Of a stretch of 64,000 nt of DNA, positions 1 to 8,297 are shown one piece after another. A program made the translations under genes and the position numbers. The stretch comes from Shinella sumterensis (GTDB taxonomy: Bacteria > Pseudomonadota > Alphaproteobacteria > Rhizobiales > Rhizobiaceae): NCBI RefSeq assembly GCF_004514425.2, contig NZ_MYFN02000001.1, positions 372,001 to 436,000 on the forward strand. Reading direction: 5' to 3'. Below the pieces are notes generated by a model. It was not told the origin of the DNA. It did not search any database and saw only the letters and a program-made list of their open reading frames with translations. The stretch's first letter is position 1; every line of letters starts with the position of its first letter.

Positions 1-751
1 GCGGCCGCGCGAAATGTTCCGGCACATAAGCAATACCGCGGCCGTCCGCCGCCGCCTGCACGAGAAGATCACTGTCATCGAGGGTGAGGTTGCCCGGCAC
101 GTCGACAGAGATTTCGGCGCCGCGTCTGGAAAACTCCCAGCGATAGCGCTTGCCGCTCGGCAGACGTTGGCGGATGCAGCAATGCTGATGAAGATCATCG
201 GGTGTTTGCGGTTTGGCCTTGCCGTCCAGATAAGATGGCGCTGCGACGGTGACGAAACGCACGTCGCCGCCGAATCTTACCGCGATCATGTCTTTCGGAA
301 CGGCTTCCAACAGGCGTATTCCGGCGTCGAAGCCCTGTTCCACAATGTCGACAAGGCGGCCTTCCGATACGAGATCAAGCTCGACGTCGGGATAGAGATC
401 GAGAAAGCGCGGAACGACGTCAGCGAGAAGGATGCGTGCGCCGCTCTTGTTCGCATTGATCCGTAGCGTGCCACTTGGCGTGCCGCGTTCCTCCGAAAGC
501 GTATCGAGCGCCTGATCGAGATCCTGAAGAAGCGGATTGACGCGACCGAGCAGGCGCGAGCCGGCTTGTGTCAGCGAAACACTGCGCGTCGTCCTGTTGA
601 AGAGCCGAACGCCGAGTTTCGCCTCGAGACCGATGATCGCGTGGCTGAGGGCGGAACGCGAAACACCCATGACATCGGCTGCTTTACGAAAGCTCTGATG
701 ATCGGCCACTGCCGAAAAGGCGGCTAGATCGCTTAGGCTGGGGCGCACCAT
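1..751 (-). CDS. LysR-family transcriptional regulator (C-terminus cut by window edge)
   Basis: Reading the minus strand from the ATG at 751 gives 250 uninterrupted codons that run off the left edge. The product opens with a LysR winged helix-turn-helix (SLSDLAAFSAVADHQSF, then NRTTRSVSLTQAG near residues 52-64) followed by a type 2 periplasmic-binding-like effector domain (GTLRINANKSGARILL). Family members are about 295-305 residues, so roughly 50 residues are missing. It is divergent from the SDR gene at 846 with a 94-nt gap. LysR proteins usually control the divergent gene and themselves; a repeated CATTCG(T/C)GAAT element fits this, one copy lying over this start codon. The inducer cannot be predicted. 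Confidence 0.88.
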   Translation of the reverse strand, partial: MVRPSLSDLAAFSAVADHQSFRKAADVMGVSRSALSHAIIGLEAKLGVRLFNRTTRSVSLTQAGSRLLGRVNPLLQDLDQALDTLSEERGTPSGTLRINANKSGARILLADVVPRFLDLYPDVELDLVSEGRLVDIVEQGFDAGIRLLEAVPKDMIAVRFGGDVRFVTVAAPSYLDGKAKPQTPDDLHQHCCIRQRLPSGKRYRWEFSRRGAEISVDVPGNLTLDDSDLLVQAAADGRGIAYVPEHFARP

Positions 752-828
752 TCGTGAATTTTCCTCACTATCTCATCTCAAATTGCAAATCTTATATCAC
801 CAATCCGGGAGATCTACATTCGCGAATG
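749..828. promoter_or_regulatory. Candidate LysR operator pair between divergent genes
   Basis: CATTCGTGAATT (749-760) and the perfect palindrome CATTCGCGAATG (817-828) are two copies of one element, start to start 68 bp apart. The first covers the start codon of the LysR gene; the second lies just upstream of the SDR ribosome binding site. A repeated palindrome in a LysR/target intergenic region suggests autoregulation plus control of the target. This is inference from position and symmetry. Confidence 0.45.
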
Positions 829-845
829 GAAGATAAGGAGATCAC

Positions 846-1679
846 ATGCCAAAGACATGGTTCATAACCGGCGCTTCTTCGGGGCTCGGTTTCGAAATGA
901 CGCAGCGACTGCTTTCGCAGGGTCACACGGTCGTTGCAACTGTCCGCCGTCGCGGGGCGCTGACGCAACTCGAACAGACGTACCGCGAACGCCTGGACGT
1001 GGTTCTGCTCGATCTGGTCGAGCCGGAAAGCATAAGTCTCGCAATCGGAGATGCCTTCCGAAGGCACGGCCGGATAGACGTCATTGTCAGCAATGCCGGC
1101 TACGGACTGTTCGGTGCTGCGGAAGAGCTGACGAACGGCGAGATCGATCGACAGATCGCCACAAATCTCACGGGGTCCATTCACCTGATCCGCGCAGCAT
1201 TGCCGCTTCTTCGAAAGCAAGGCGGCGGACGCATCGTCCAGGTGTCGTCCGAAGGCGGGCAGATCGCCTATCCGGGCTTCAGCCTCTATCACGCGACCAA
1301 ATGGGGCATCGAGGGCTTCATCGAAGCCGTGGCACAGGAGGTGGCGCCTTTCGGCATCGACTTCATCATCGCCGAGCCGGGGCCGACGGGCACGAACTTC
1401 GGAGCCAATCTGGTCTGTGCGGATCCTATGTCTGCTTACGATGGAACGCCTGCGGGCGCCGTTCGCCGTGCAATCGCCGATGGCAGTTTCGAGATCAGGG
1501 GGGATGCGGCGCGCACCGTGGCCGCAATCCTGTCGGCTGCCGCAAGCGAGGCACCACCATTGCGATTGGCGCTGGGCAGCACGGCCTACTCCTCCATCTC
1601 GCAGGCGCTTTCCAAACGCCTGTCGGCACTTGAGGCGCAGCGGGACGTCGCGAATTCCGCCGACCGGCAGGATCTGTGA
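846..1679 (+). CDS. SDR-family NAD(P)-dependent oxidoreductase
   Basis: A 277-residue classical short-chain dehydrogenase, probably cytoplasmic. Visible motifs are the nucleotide-binding TGASSGLG (residues 8-15), SNAG (82-85), catalytic Asn107, Ser134/135, and Tyr148-x3-Lys152 (YHATK). It resembles the SDR group often annotated as oxidoreductase/retinol dehydrogenase-like; the substrate is unknown. AAGGAGA lies at good distance before the ATG at 846. It is divergent from the LysR regulator and followed 48 nt later by a small exported lipocalin-like protein, so the three may form one regulated module. Confidence 0.9.
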   Translation: MPKTWFITGASSGLGFEMTQRLLSQGHTVVATVRRRGALTQLEQTYRERLDVVLLDLVEPESISLAIGDAFRRHGRIDVIVSNAGYGLFGAAEELTNGEIDRQIATNLTGSIHLIRAALPLLRKQGGGRIVQVSSEGGQIAYPGFSLYHATKWGIEGFIEAVAQEVAPFGIDFIIAEPGPTGTNFGANLVCADPMSAYDGTPAGAVRRAIADGSFEIRGDAARTVAAILSAAASEAPPLRLALGSTAYSSISQALSKRLSALEAQRDVANSADRQDL

Positions 1680-1727
1680 ACCGCGCAGCGGCAGGACCCT
1701 ATCATTCATAACAGCAGAGGAAACGAC

Positions 1728-2222
1728 ATGTTCATTCGACCGATCACATTGGCTGTAGCCGTCAGCATTTCGTCGGCTGCCTTCGCGCAGACTGCCACCG
1801 AAAATCAGGTCGTAGGCACCTGGCGCATGATCTCCGCGACGATCGACCCCGGCGGGGAAAATATCGCCGCCTATGGAGAGAAGCCCAATGGGCTTCTGGT
1901 CTTCACGCCTGACATGCATTTCGTGGAGGTCTTGACCGACGCCGAAATCCCGCCGTTTGCTTCCAACACGCGCGGCGAGGGAACGGATGATGAAAATCGC
2001 ACGGCCATGTCACGCAGCATCGGGTTTTTCGGAACCTACACCGTCGATGAGAATGGAGAGTTCAGCGGAAACCGTGTCGAAGGGTCGACATTCCCGAACT
2101 GGGTCGGCAGCGTGCGAACGCGTGCTGATCTCACGCTCATCGTTGATGGCGATCGTATGTCCGAGCAATTCCGCCGGCCGGAAGGCACCGAAATCAGGAT
2201 CGAATGGCAGCGGGTCAAATAA
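1728..2222 (+). CDS. Exported lipocalin-like domain protein
   Basis: A 164-residue protein with an N-terminal signal peptide (MFIRPITLAVAVSISSAAFA, cleavage probably after the AFA at about residue 20). The body contains VVGTWRMISATIDPGG and a repeated beta-strand pattern ending ...IRIEWQRVK, as in the lipocalin-like domain family (PF13924 type). A beta-barrel binding small hydrophobic ligands in the periplasm is the expected role; the ligand is unknown. It follows the SDR gene by 48 nt on the same strand, with GAGGAAACGAC as ribosome binding site, so co-transcription is likely. Family assignment rests on motif resemblance only. Confidence 0.75.
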   Translation: MFIRPITLAVAVSISSAAFAQTATENQVVGTWRMISATIDPGGENIAAYGEKPNGLLVFTPDMHFVEVLTDAEIPPFASNTRGEGTDDENRTAMSRSIGFFGTYTVDENGEFSGNRVEGSTFPNWVGSVRTRADLTLIVDGDRMSEQFRRPEGTEIRIEWQRVK

Positions 2223-2269
2223 GGCATCGCCGACAAGCCGTTCCTGCCGCAATGCCGGCTGGAACGGCA

Positions 2270-3175
2270 TCAGGTCCTGGCCTGCCAGTCATAGTTCCTC
2301 ATGTAGTCGAGAAAGGCGCGCATGGCGGCGCTTGGAAGGCGTCGGCTGGGATAGTATAAGAACCAGTGTTGCAGGGTGTGGCTCCAGTCTAAGAGAAGCT
2401 CCACCATCCGGCCGGTTTGGATATGCGGCTTGGCGTAGTCATCCAAGACATGGGCAATCCCCCTTCCTGCCAGCGCAGCTTGCAGTTCGTTATGCGCGGA
2501 GCTGACCGTCAATCGGCCCGTTGGCGTGACTTCGATCTCTTCGCCCGCCTCGTCGAACTGCCAGGTGACGAGCGTGCCGCCCGGGAACCGGCGTCTTATA
2601 CAGTCGTGATCCACAAGTTCTTGCGGTGTCTGCGGCTGTCCCCACCTTCCGATATAATCCGGTGAAGCGACGATGGCGTAGCGAAGTGCAGGGCCAAGCG
2701 GCAGCGCGATCATGTCCTGCGCCAGCTGCTTGCCGAACCTGACGCCGGCATCGAAACCCTGCTCCACGATATCGATGACGGCCGCATCGCTGATGATCTC
2801 GATTTTCACCTCTTGATAGGCGTCCATGAAATCGAACACCAGCGGGCAGAGAAAATGATCGACGGCCGGCGCGGGCGCGTTGATCCTGAGCGTACCGGAT
2901 GGGCTGTCCCGGAGTTCATCGACCTCGGCGATGGCGAGCCTGATGTCGCCCAATGCAGGTGCCAGGCGTTCAAGAAGGCGCTGGCCTGCCTCCGTGGGGA
3001 ACACGCTCCTCGTCGTTCGATTGAGGAGCCGGATACCCAGAGCCTCTTCCAGGGCGTTCATCGTTTGGCTCAGGGCCGATGAAGAGACCCCTCGCTCAAG
3101 CGCTGCCGCGCGGAAACCGCCGCAACGCACGATGGCCACGAAAACGTCGAAGCTGTCCAGACGAAGAGGGTTCAT
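2270..3175 (-). CDS. LysR-family transcriptional regulator
   Basis: A complete 301-residue LysR protein: helix-turn-helix at residues 4-63 (LDSFDVFVAIVRCGGF...NRTTRSVFPTEAG), linker helix, then the two-lobed effector domain beginning SGTLRINAPAPAVDHF. It belongs to the same broad subgroup as the regulator at the left edge. It is divergent from the exported MBL/AKR/intradiol operon starting at 3345, with a CTGATAA-N12-TTATCAG inverted repeat between them, so it probably controls that operon. Its 3' end converges on the lipocalin-like gene with a 47-nt gap. Confidence 0.93.
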   Translation of the reverse strand: MNPLRLDSFDVFVAIVRCGGFRAAALERGVSSSALSQTMNALEEALGIRLLNRTTRSVFPTEAGQRLLERLAPALGDIRLAIAEVDELRDSPSGTLRINAPAPAVDHFLCPLVFDFMDAYQEVKIEIISDAAVIDIVEQGFDAGVRFGKQLAQDMIALPLGPALRYAIVASPDYIGRWGQPQTPQELVDHDCIRRRFPGGTLVTWQFDEAGEEIEVTPTGRLTVSSAHNELQAALAGRGIAHVLDDYAKPHIQTGRMVELLLDWSHTLQHWFLYYPSRRLPSAAMRAFLDYMRNYDWQART

Positions 3176-3196
3176 TGAGAAGTATTTCTAATCAAG

Positions 3197-3222
3197 CTGA
3201 TAAACTTAATGCAGCTTATCAG
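3197..3222. promoter_or_regulatory. Inverted repeat, candidate LysR operator
   Basis: Perfect 7-bp arms CTGATAA and TTATCAG separated by 12 nt, 21 bp upstream of the LysR start at 3175 and about 120 bp before the MBL-fold gene. The AT-rich symmetric site between divergent genes fits LysR binding; not otherwise supported. Confidence 0.4.
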
Positions 3223-3344
3223 ATCAATTGTCCGGTGTCATGGTTGGCGTAGAGTTGAACGCCGCGCTCCATCCGGTTCCTTTGCCGGTCATTTAGGCCC
3301 CTGCGTAGCGAAGCCGGGCGTGGCCAATGCGAAAGGGAAGACCG

Positions 3345-4337
3345 ATGAATGCCTTCACCCTCAACAGACGCTCTGTGATGCTGTCCGCCGTCGCAGGCGC
3401 ATCAAGCATGCTCATACCCGGCCTGGCCGGTTCCGGCACAGCCCACGCCCAGGCCACGCCCGCGCTCGCTGGCAATGCCGGGCATTACCGCTTCCGCGTC
3501 GGGGACATCAGCGCGACAGTGTTGAGCGACGGCGTGATCGGTGGCCCGCCGCGCGTCTATGCGAGCGATGCGCCGGAAGCGGAGCTTCAGGAGGTCCTGC
3601 GTCAGGCCTTTCTTCCGGCCGATCACATGACACTCAACCTCAACACGCTGCTGATCGAAACCGGCGGCCGGCGCATTCTGATCGAAGCCGGAGCCGGCAA
3701 GACCATGGGCCCGAACGGCGGCCAGATCTTTGATAACCTCGCGGCTGTCGGCCTCGCGCCAGCGGACATCGATGCGATCGTTATCTCCCATACGCACCCT
3801 GATCACGTGGGTAACTTGAGAACCGCGGATGGCGGCAAGGCCTTTCCGCGCGCCACGGTTTTTGTCCCGAAGGCGGACTGGGACTTCTTCGTCCGGACCG
3901 ATCCGGATCTCTCCTACATGCCGGTGCCGGAGGAGTTCCGCCTGCGCTTCGCCGCAAACATCAAGAACAGCCTCGCGCCGTTCATGAACGATGTGGAGCT
4001 TTACGAAGCTGGCGCCGAGATCGTGCCGGGCCTGACGACGATCGTCGCATCCGGCCACACGCCGGGCATGGCCACCTTCCTCGTCCATTCCGGAAACGAC
4101 CAGTTGCTGCTGACGGCGGACCTGGCCTATCACCCCGTCGTCAACGTCGACAGGCCGTGGCTTCCAGGCCCGGATCGCGACAAGGAAACCGCTCTTGCCT
4201 CCCGTCGGCGCATCTTTGACAGGGCGGCCGCCGATCGTCTCCCGGTGCTCGGCTTCCATTTTCCCTTCCCCGGCCTCGGCCGGATGCTGAAAACCGACGG
4301 CGGTTACGCCTGGGTCCCCGCCAACTGGCAGTTTTGA
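3345..4337 (+). CDS. Exported MBL-fold metallohydrolase with Tat-like signal
   Basis: The start at 3345 is preferred over an ATG 18 nt upstream because AAGGGAAG sits 4-5 nt before it. The 330-residue product opens MNAFTLNRRSVMLSAVAG, a twin-arginine-like signal ending near AHA-Q. The metallo-beta-lactamase fold shows the zinc motif SHTHPDHVGN, then SGHTPGMA, LTADLAYH and the late GFHFPFPG histidine, so both metal sites look intact. Such proteins hydrolyse lactones, esters or similar bonds; the substrate is not evident. It is the first gene of a three-gene set (25 nt to the AKR gene) in which every product appears exported. Confidence 0.88.
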   Translation: MNAFTLNRRSVMLSAVAGASSMLIPGLAGSGTAHAQATPALAGNAGHYRFRVGDISATVLSDGVIGGPPRVYASDAPEAELQEVLRQAFLPADHMTLNLNTLLIETGGRRILIEAGAGKTMGPNGGQIFDNLAAVGLAPADIDAIVISHTHPDHVGNLRTADGGKAFPRATVFVPKADWDFFVRTDPDLSYMPVPEEFRLRFAANIKNSLAPFMNDVELYEAGAEIVPGLTTIVASGHTPGMATFLVHSGNDQLLLTADLAYHPVVNVDRPWLPGPDRDKETALASRRRIFDRAAADRLPVLGFHFPFPGLGRMLKTDGGYAWVPANWQF

Positions 4338-4362
4338 CGATTAAGGAAACAGGAGAACTCTC

Positions 4363-5448
4363 ATGGACCAGTCAAAGATCAACAGGCGCGGTTTCCTCGG
4401 CACGATGGGCGCGGCGGCGACAGGGCTGGCATTTGCCAGCCACGCTGCGGCGCAAACCCAGGAAACGAATGCGGCGTCGCCAACCACTGGATCAAACCCG
4501 GACGTCCTTACCCGCACCTTGCCGCGGACCGGCGAAAGGGTCACGGCGCTGGGTCTCGGCACCTTCCTCACCTTCGACCTGAAGCCCGGTGACCGGCGCG
4601 ACGCCTTGCGCCAGGTCTTCGAGCGGTATGTCGCCGCGGGCGGCCGTGTGGTCGACACATCGCCGCTTTACGGCTCGGCCGAGGTCAGCGTCGGCCAGTT
4701 CATGGGAGAGTTCGACGGTTCGGACGAGATATTCCTCGCCAACAAGGTCTGGTCGACGGGAGAATATCTCGGCGACGAAAGCCACGCGATGGAAAGCTTC
4801 CGGCAATCGCGCATGCGCACATGGCGCGACACGATCAATCTCATGCAATGCCACAGCATTACCAATGCGCCGGTCGTCGTCCCGCTTATGAAGGCCTGGA
4901 AGAAGGAAGGCCTCATACGCCATGTCGGCGTGACCCACCACGAGTCGGCGGCGCAGGACCAGCTCCTGGCGATCATCCAGCGTGATGATGTCGACTTCAT
5001 CCAGACGAACTACTCGATCTTCAACCGCGACGCCGAACGTCGTCTTCTTCCCGCTGCGGCCGACAAGGGCGTCGGCGTTCTGATCAATCTGCCGCTCGAA
5101 AAGGCCCGCCTGATGAAGGTGGTCGAGGGCCATGAGCTTCCCGGTTTTGCAGCCGAGTTCGGAGCGACGAGCTGGGCGCAGTTCTTCCTGAAATGGGTCA
5201 TGGCGCATCCTGCCGTCACGAGCGTCCTCTGCGGCACGTCCAACCCCGACCACATGAGCGACAATGTCCAGGCGCTGAAGGGCCCGCTTCCCGACGAGCG
5301 GATGCGCGCCCGCATGGTCGCGCATATGGAAACGATTCCCGGCTTTGGGTCCATCGGCACGATGCCGTGGTATCCCGGCAAGGAGAATATGTATGAAGGC
5401 CTTATCCGGGAGGCGCAGGCGAACGCCGCGCAACGCCTGCAGCCTTGA
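4363..5448 (+). CDS. Aldo/keto reductase with Tat signal
   Basis: A 361-residue protein starting with a clear twin-arginine signal (MDQSKINRRGFLGTMGAAATG, cleavage near AAA-Q around residue 30). The barrel follows with the AKR catalytic tetrad: Asp in VVDTSP, Tyr in LYGSAE, Lys in LANKVWS and His in MQCHSIT. AKRs normally reduce carbonyls with NADPH in the cytoplasm, so export is unusual and implies folding with bound cofactor before Tat transport. ACAGGAGAACTC precedes the ATG. The stop overlaps or closely precedes the intradiol dioxygenase-like gene, indicating one operon with the MBL-fold protein. Confidence 0.88.
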   Translation: MDQSKINRRGFLGTMGAAATGLAFASHAAAQTQETNAASPTTGSNPDVLTRTLPRTGERVTALGLGTFLTFDLKPGDRRDALRQVFERYVAAGGRVVDTSPLYGSAEVSVGQFMGEFDGSDEIFLANKVWSTGEYLGDESHAMESFRQSRMRTWRDTINLMQCHSITNAPVVVPLMKAWKKEGLIRHVGVTHHESAAQDQLLAIIQRDDVDFIQTNYSIFNRDAERRLLPAAADKGVGVLINLPLEKARLMKVVEGHELPGFAAEFGATSWAQFFLKWVMAHPAVTSVLCGTSNPDHMSDNVQALKGPLPDERMRARMVAHMETIPGFGSIGTMPWYPGKENMYEGLIREAQANAAQRLQP

Positions 5449-5489
5449 CGGCGCGCCGATTAACCGACCATCACACTGGGAGACCGGTC

Positions 5490-6074
5490 TTGTCCGCCAC
5501 CAGACGCTCGCTTCTGACTGCCTTTCTGACGCTGCCGTTCATCGAGGCGGCAAGAACAAGGGCGTATGCGCAGGCCGCTCCCGAGCTGCCGCTTACCCCC
5601 GCATGTGACGATGGAGACGAACCGACCCTGGAACGGGAAGCCGGTCCCTTCTTCAGGCCGAACTCGCCGCTCAATCGGGATCTCTATCCGGATGCGCCCG
5701 GAGGCGAGCGAATAACCGTCGCCGGCTTCGTCTTCGACAATCGCTGCCGGCCTTTAGCCGGCAGCCTCGTCGAGATCTGGCAAGCCGATGAGAAAGGCGA
5801 CTATGACAGCGTGGGATTCCGCCTGCGCGGACACCAGTTCACCGACACGCAGGGGCGGTGGTGGTTCAACACCATCATACCCGCGCTTTATCCCGGCCGA
5901 ACGCGCCATTTCCATTTCAAGGTCCAGCGTCCGGGTGGGCGCGTTCTCACCACCCAGCTCTATTTCCCCGGAGAGCCCGGAAATGCCGGGGACTGGTTGT
6001 TTGACGAGGCGCTGCTCCTCGACATCAGGCAGACCGGTGACGGAAGGTTCGGGCGGTTTGATTTCGTGACATGA
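5490..6074 (+). CDS. Intradiol ring-cleavage dioxygenase-like protein, exported
   Basis: The frame is open from a TTG at 5445, but a TTG at 5490 has a GGGAGA motif 6 nt upstream and leaves a Tat-like signal at the very N-terminus (SATRRSLLTAFLTLP, cleavage near AYA-Q), so 5490 is chosen (194 residues). The C-terminal two thirds match the catalytic domain of intradiol dioxygenases: EIWQAD, DTQGRWWF, ALYPGR (a tyrosine iron ligand position) and RTRHFHF (two histidine ligands). The other tyrosine ligand is less certain (DYDS). These Fe(III) enzymes cleave catechol rings; exported members are also known. It ends the LysR-linked operon. Confidence 0.78.
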   Translation: MSATRRSLLTAFLTLPFIEAARTRAYAQAAPELPLTPACDDGDEPTLEREAGPFFRPNSPLNRDLYPDAPGGERITVAGFVFDNRCRPLAGSLVEIWQADEKGDYDSVGFRLRGHQFTDTQGRWWFNTIIPALYPGRTRHFHFKVQRPGGRVLTTQLYFPGEPGNAGDWLFDEALLLDIRQTGDGRFGRFDFVT

Positions 6075-6147
6075 CGAAGGAAAGCTGCCGGAAAGGGCAG
6101 GGTTCAGTCGCGCTACGCGTTGGAAGTCGGATAATGCGAGGCCAAAA

Positions 6148-6885
6148 TCACGCGTTGAAGCCTGCATCCACACTGAGAACCGCACCCGTGATGAGATCTG
6201 CCCCTGGACCGGCCAGGAATGCGACGGCGCTGGCAACTTCGCGGGGCTCGCCAAAGCGGCCGAGCGATGTGAGGCTCCGTTGATAATCCGCGTTCTCCCC
6301 ATTGGCAGGGTTCATGTCCGTATCCGTTGAACCGGGGAGGACGAGATTGACGGTGATGCCCTGAGGCCCAAGTTCGCGCGAAAGGCCTCGCGTAAACGAC
6401 AAGAGTGCGGACTTCGACATCGCGTAAGCCGTCACACCCGGGAAGGGCACACGCTCCGCCAGGGACGAGCCGATCGAGATGATCCGGCCGCCGGAGGACA
6501 GATGCGGGATCGCCGCCTGTGCGAACAGGAACGGCGCGCGAACGTTGACGTCAAGCATGGCCTGCAGGTCGGCGAGTGCCAGATCCGCAGTCATGCCGGC
6601 GGTCCCGACGCCCGCGCTGTTGACGAGGATATCAAGCCCTCCAAGCGTGTCGACCGTCTGGCCGACGGCGCGACGGATAGCGTCCGGGTCGGCGCTGTCG
6701 GCCTGGATGGCAAGCCCGCGCCGGCCCGTTTCCTCGATCGCCTGAACCACCGATGCAGCTCTGTCGGCCGAGCGCTGATAGGTGAACGCGACATCCGCGC
6801 CCTTCTCGGCGAGCGCAATTGCGATCGCGGCCCCTATGCCCCGGGAGCCACCGTTTACCAGCGCGCGCTTTCCAAGCAATTCCAT
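6148..6885 (-). CDS. SDR-family oxidoreductase (FabG-like)
   Basis: The ATG at 6885 with AAGGAAACG upstream is preferred to a longer open frame that would cross the regulator's operators. The 245-residue product shows VNGGSRGIG (Asn where Thr is usual), NSAGVG, SIGSS and the YAMSK catalytic pair, ending with the usual ...GAVLSVDAGFNA. It is a typical NAD(P)(H)-dependent classical SDR; substrate unknown. It is divergent from the TetR gene and preceded by two copies of a TetR-type operator, so it is very likely the TetR target. It converges on the intradiol dioxygenase-like gene with 73 nt between. Confidence 0.9.
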   Translation of the reverse strand: MELLGKRALVNGGSRGIGAAIAIALAEKGADVAFTYQRSADRAASVVQAIEETGRRGLAIQADSADPDAIRRAVGQTVDTLGGLDILVNSAGVGTAGMTADLALADLQAMLDVNVRAPFLFAQAAIPHLSSGGRIISIGSSLAERVPFPGVTAYAMSKSALLSFTRGLSRELGPQGITVNLVLPGSTDTDMNPANGENADYQRSLTSLGRFGEPREVASAVAFLAGPGADLITGAVLSVDAGFNA

Positions 6886-6896
6886 GATCGTTTCCT

Positions 6897-6918
6897 TTAT
6901 GCAGTGATCGATGCATAA
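6897..6918. promoter_or_regulatory. TetR operator copy 1
   Basis: Palindrome TTATGCA-N8-TGCATAA, perfect arms, 11 nt before the SDR start codon. With copy 2 it forms a direct repeat of the same 22-bp element between the SDR and the TetR gene. Confidence 0.65.
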
Positions 6919-6953
6919 ATCGTTAGCGACATTGCAAACGGCCGTCAATCAAT

Positions 6954-6975
6954 TTATACAGTGGTCGATGCAGAA
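6954..6975. promoter_or_regulatory. TetR operator copy 2, overlapping the probable TetR start
   Basis: Second copy of the element, TTATACA-N8-TGCAGAA, start to start 57 bp from copy 1. Its core CAGTG(A/G)TCGATGCA is shared with copy 1. The probable TetR start codon (6968) lies inside it, which would give tight autorepression. Confidence 0.6.
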
Positions 6976-7645
6976 TAATGTTTCACCCTGTACCGACCAT
7001 TCAGAACCGACCCTGCGCCCGCGCGGTCGGCCGCGCGAATTCGATCGCGTTGCCGCACTCGCCGCCGCAACCAGACTGTTCTGGGTCAAGGGTTACGAGG
7101 CGACGTCGATCGTTGATCTGACGGAAGCGATGGGGATAGGGACCAAGAGCCTTTATGCGGCTTTCGGTTCGAAGGATGCGCTCTATGCCGAGGCGCTCAA
7201 ATATTACTACACGACGTATGAAGGGCTGGTCTGGACCCGCTTCAGGGCTGCATCGACCGCAAAAGAGGCGGCGCTGGCGTTTCTCCAGGATTCCGCTGTC
7301 GCCATGACCGGTGGAGACCGCGATCTGCCGCACGGCTGCATGGCGACGCTTGCAGCCGTGGGCAGCGAAGGACACTCCGAACTGGCCGAACTCATGCGAG
7401 CGACGCGCGCAGGCGGCTTCGATCTCCTCAAGGCGCGCTTCGACAGAGCGAAAAGCGATGGTGACCTCACGGTCACGGCAGATACAACCAGGCTGGCGAG
7501 ATTTGTGCAGACAGTCCAAAGCGGCATGGCGATCCGCGCCCGCGATGGCGCGGATCGCGCCGAGCTGCAAGCCGTGGCGGAAATTGCGCTTTCCGGCTGG
7601 GACAACGTCACCGGCGGCATCGATCCCCGTTACGGTGACGGCTGA
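6968..7645 (+). CDS. TetR/AcrR-family transcriptional regulator
   Basis: The N-terminal DNA-binding domain is clear: RGRPREFDRVAALAAATRLFWVKGYEATSIVDLTEAMGI... split as GRPREFD, then WVKGYEATS and MGIGTKSLYAAFGSKDALY. The 225-residue length assumes the ATG at 6968; an in-frame ATG at 6911 lies within operator copy 1. Neither has a good Shine-Dalgarno, so the mRNA may be leaderless. The C-terminal domain (GCMATLAAVGSEGHSELAEL) resembles the subgroup that represses a neighbouring oxidoreductase and responds to small electrophiles or quinones; the ligand is not established. It is divergent from the SDR gene at 6885. Confidence 0.9.
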   Translation: MQNNVSPCTDHSEPTLRPRGRPREFDRVAALAAATRLFWVKGYEATSIVDLTEAMGIGTKSLYAAFGSKDALYAEALKYYYTTYEGLVWTRFRAASTAKEAALAFLQDSAVAMTGGDRDLPHGCMATLAAVGSEGHSELAELMRATRAGGFDLLKARFDRAKSDGDLTVTADTTRLARFVQTVQSGMAIRARDGADRAELQAVAEIALSGWDNVTGGIDPRYGDG

Positions 7646-7664
7646 TCATGACGACAGCTGGATT

Positions 7665-8297
7665 CTAGGTTGCCCCTTTATCCGGCGTTTGCGGTACGCT
7701 TGTCCAAACGTGTTGGGGGCGCGGTTTTCGCCTGCTTATACGATAGACGGCCGCGGGCGGGATGTTCGCGAACGTGCGGCCAACAAACGTCGCCTTCAAG
7801 CCGAGCCGGTCGAGGAGCGGTCTCGGTATCGGGCATCGCGGGCCATACGTGAACTGATAAAGCGCGCCCTCCTGGCGAAGATGCGAAAAAGCACCTTCGA
7901 GAATCGCGATCACTTTCCGCATGGGCATTGATAGAAGAGGCAGACCGCTCAGGACAGCGCCGACCGATGCCGAGGGCAGCACCGTCACCTTGCGCAGCTG
8001 CGCAGCGTCCATCTGGATGGTTCTGGCTGCGGGAAAGCGCAGGCTGAGCTTGGCGGCGAATTCCAGGCCGTATTCGACGAGAACAAGATCGGATTCCGCA
8101 ACACCGCGATCGAGCAGCGCCTCTGTGAATACGCCTGTCCCCGGCCCGAGTTCAATGACGGTTCCTGTATCGGCCGAGATCTCTGAGGTCATCAGCGATG
8201 AGAGTGCCCGCCCGGAGGGTGTCACCGAGGCGACCTGCAGCGGCGCGGAGAGCCACGCGCGAAAGAAGAGGACTGCGTCTGCCGCTTTGCCGGTCAT
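7665..8297 (-). CDS. Class I SAM-dependent methyltransferase (phospholipid N-methyltransferase-like)
   Basis: A 210-residue protein with Rossmann motif I VIELGPGTGVFTEALL, then LVEYG and AVLSGLPLLSMP, which resembles the phospholipid/phosphatidylethanolamine N-methyltransferase (PmtA-type) or rRNA adenine dimethylase-related fold. In rhizobia PmtA makes phosphatidylcholine in the membrane, but this assignment is tentative. The ATG at 8297 shares ATGA with the DedA stop codon, a sign of translational coupling. It is the last gene of the minus-strand SDR-DedA-methyltransferase set; pairing with a DedA membrane protein supports a membrane-lipid role. Confidence 0.75.
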   Translation of the reverse strand: MTGKAADAVLFFRAWLSAPLQVASVTPSGRALSSLMTSEISADTGTVIELGPGTGVFTEALLDRGVAESDLVLVEYGLEFAAKLSLRFPAARTIQMDAAQLRKVTVLPSASVGAVLSGLPLLSMPMRKVIAILEGAFSHLRQEGALYQFTYGPRCPIPRPLLDRLGLKATFVGRTFANIPPAAVYRISRRKPRPQHVWTSVPQTPDKGAT

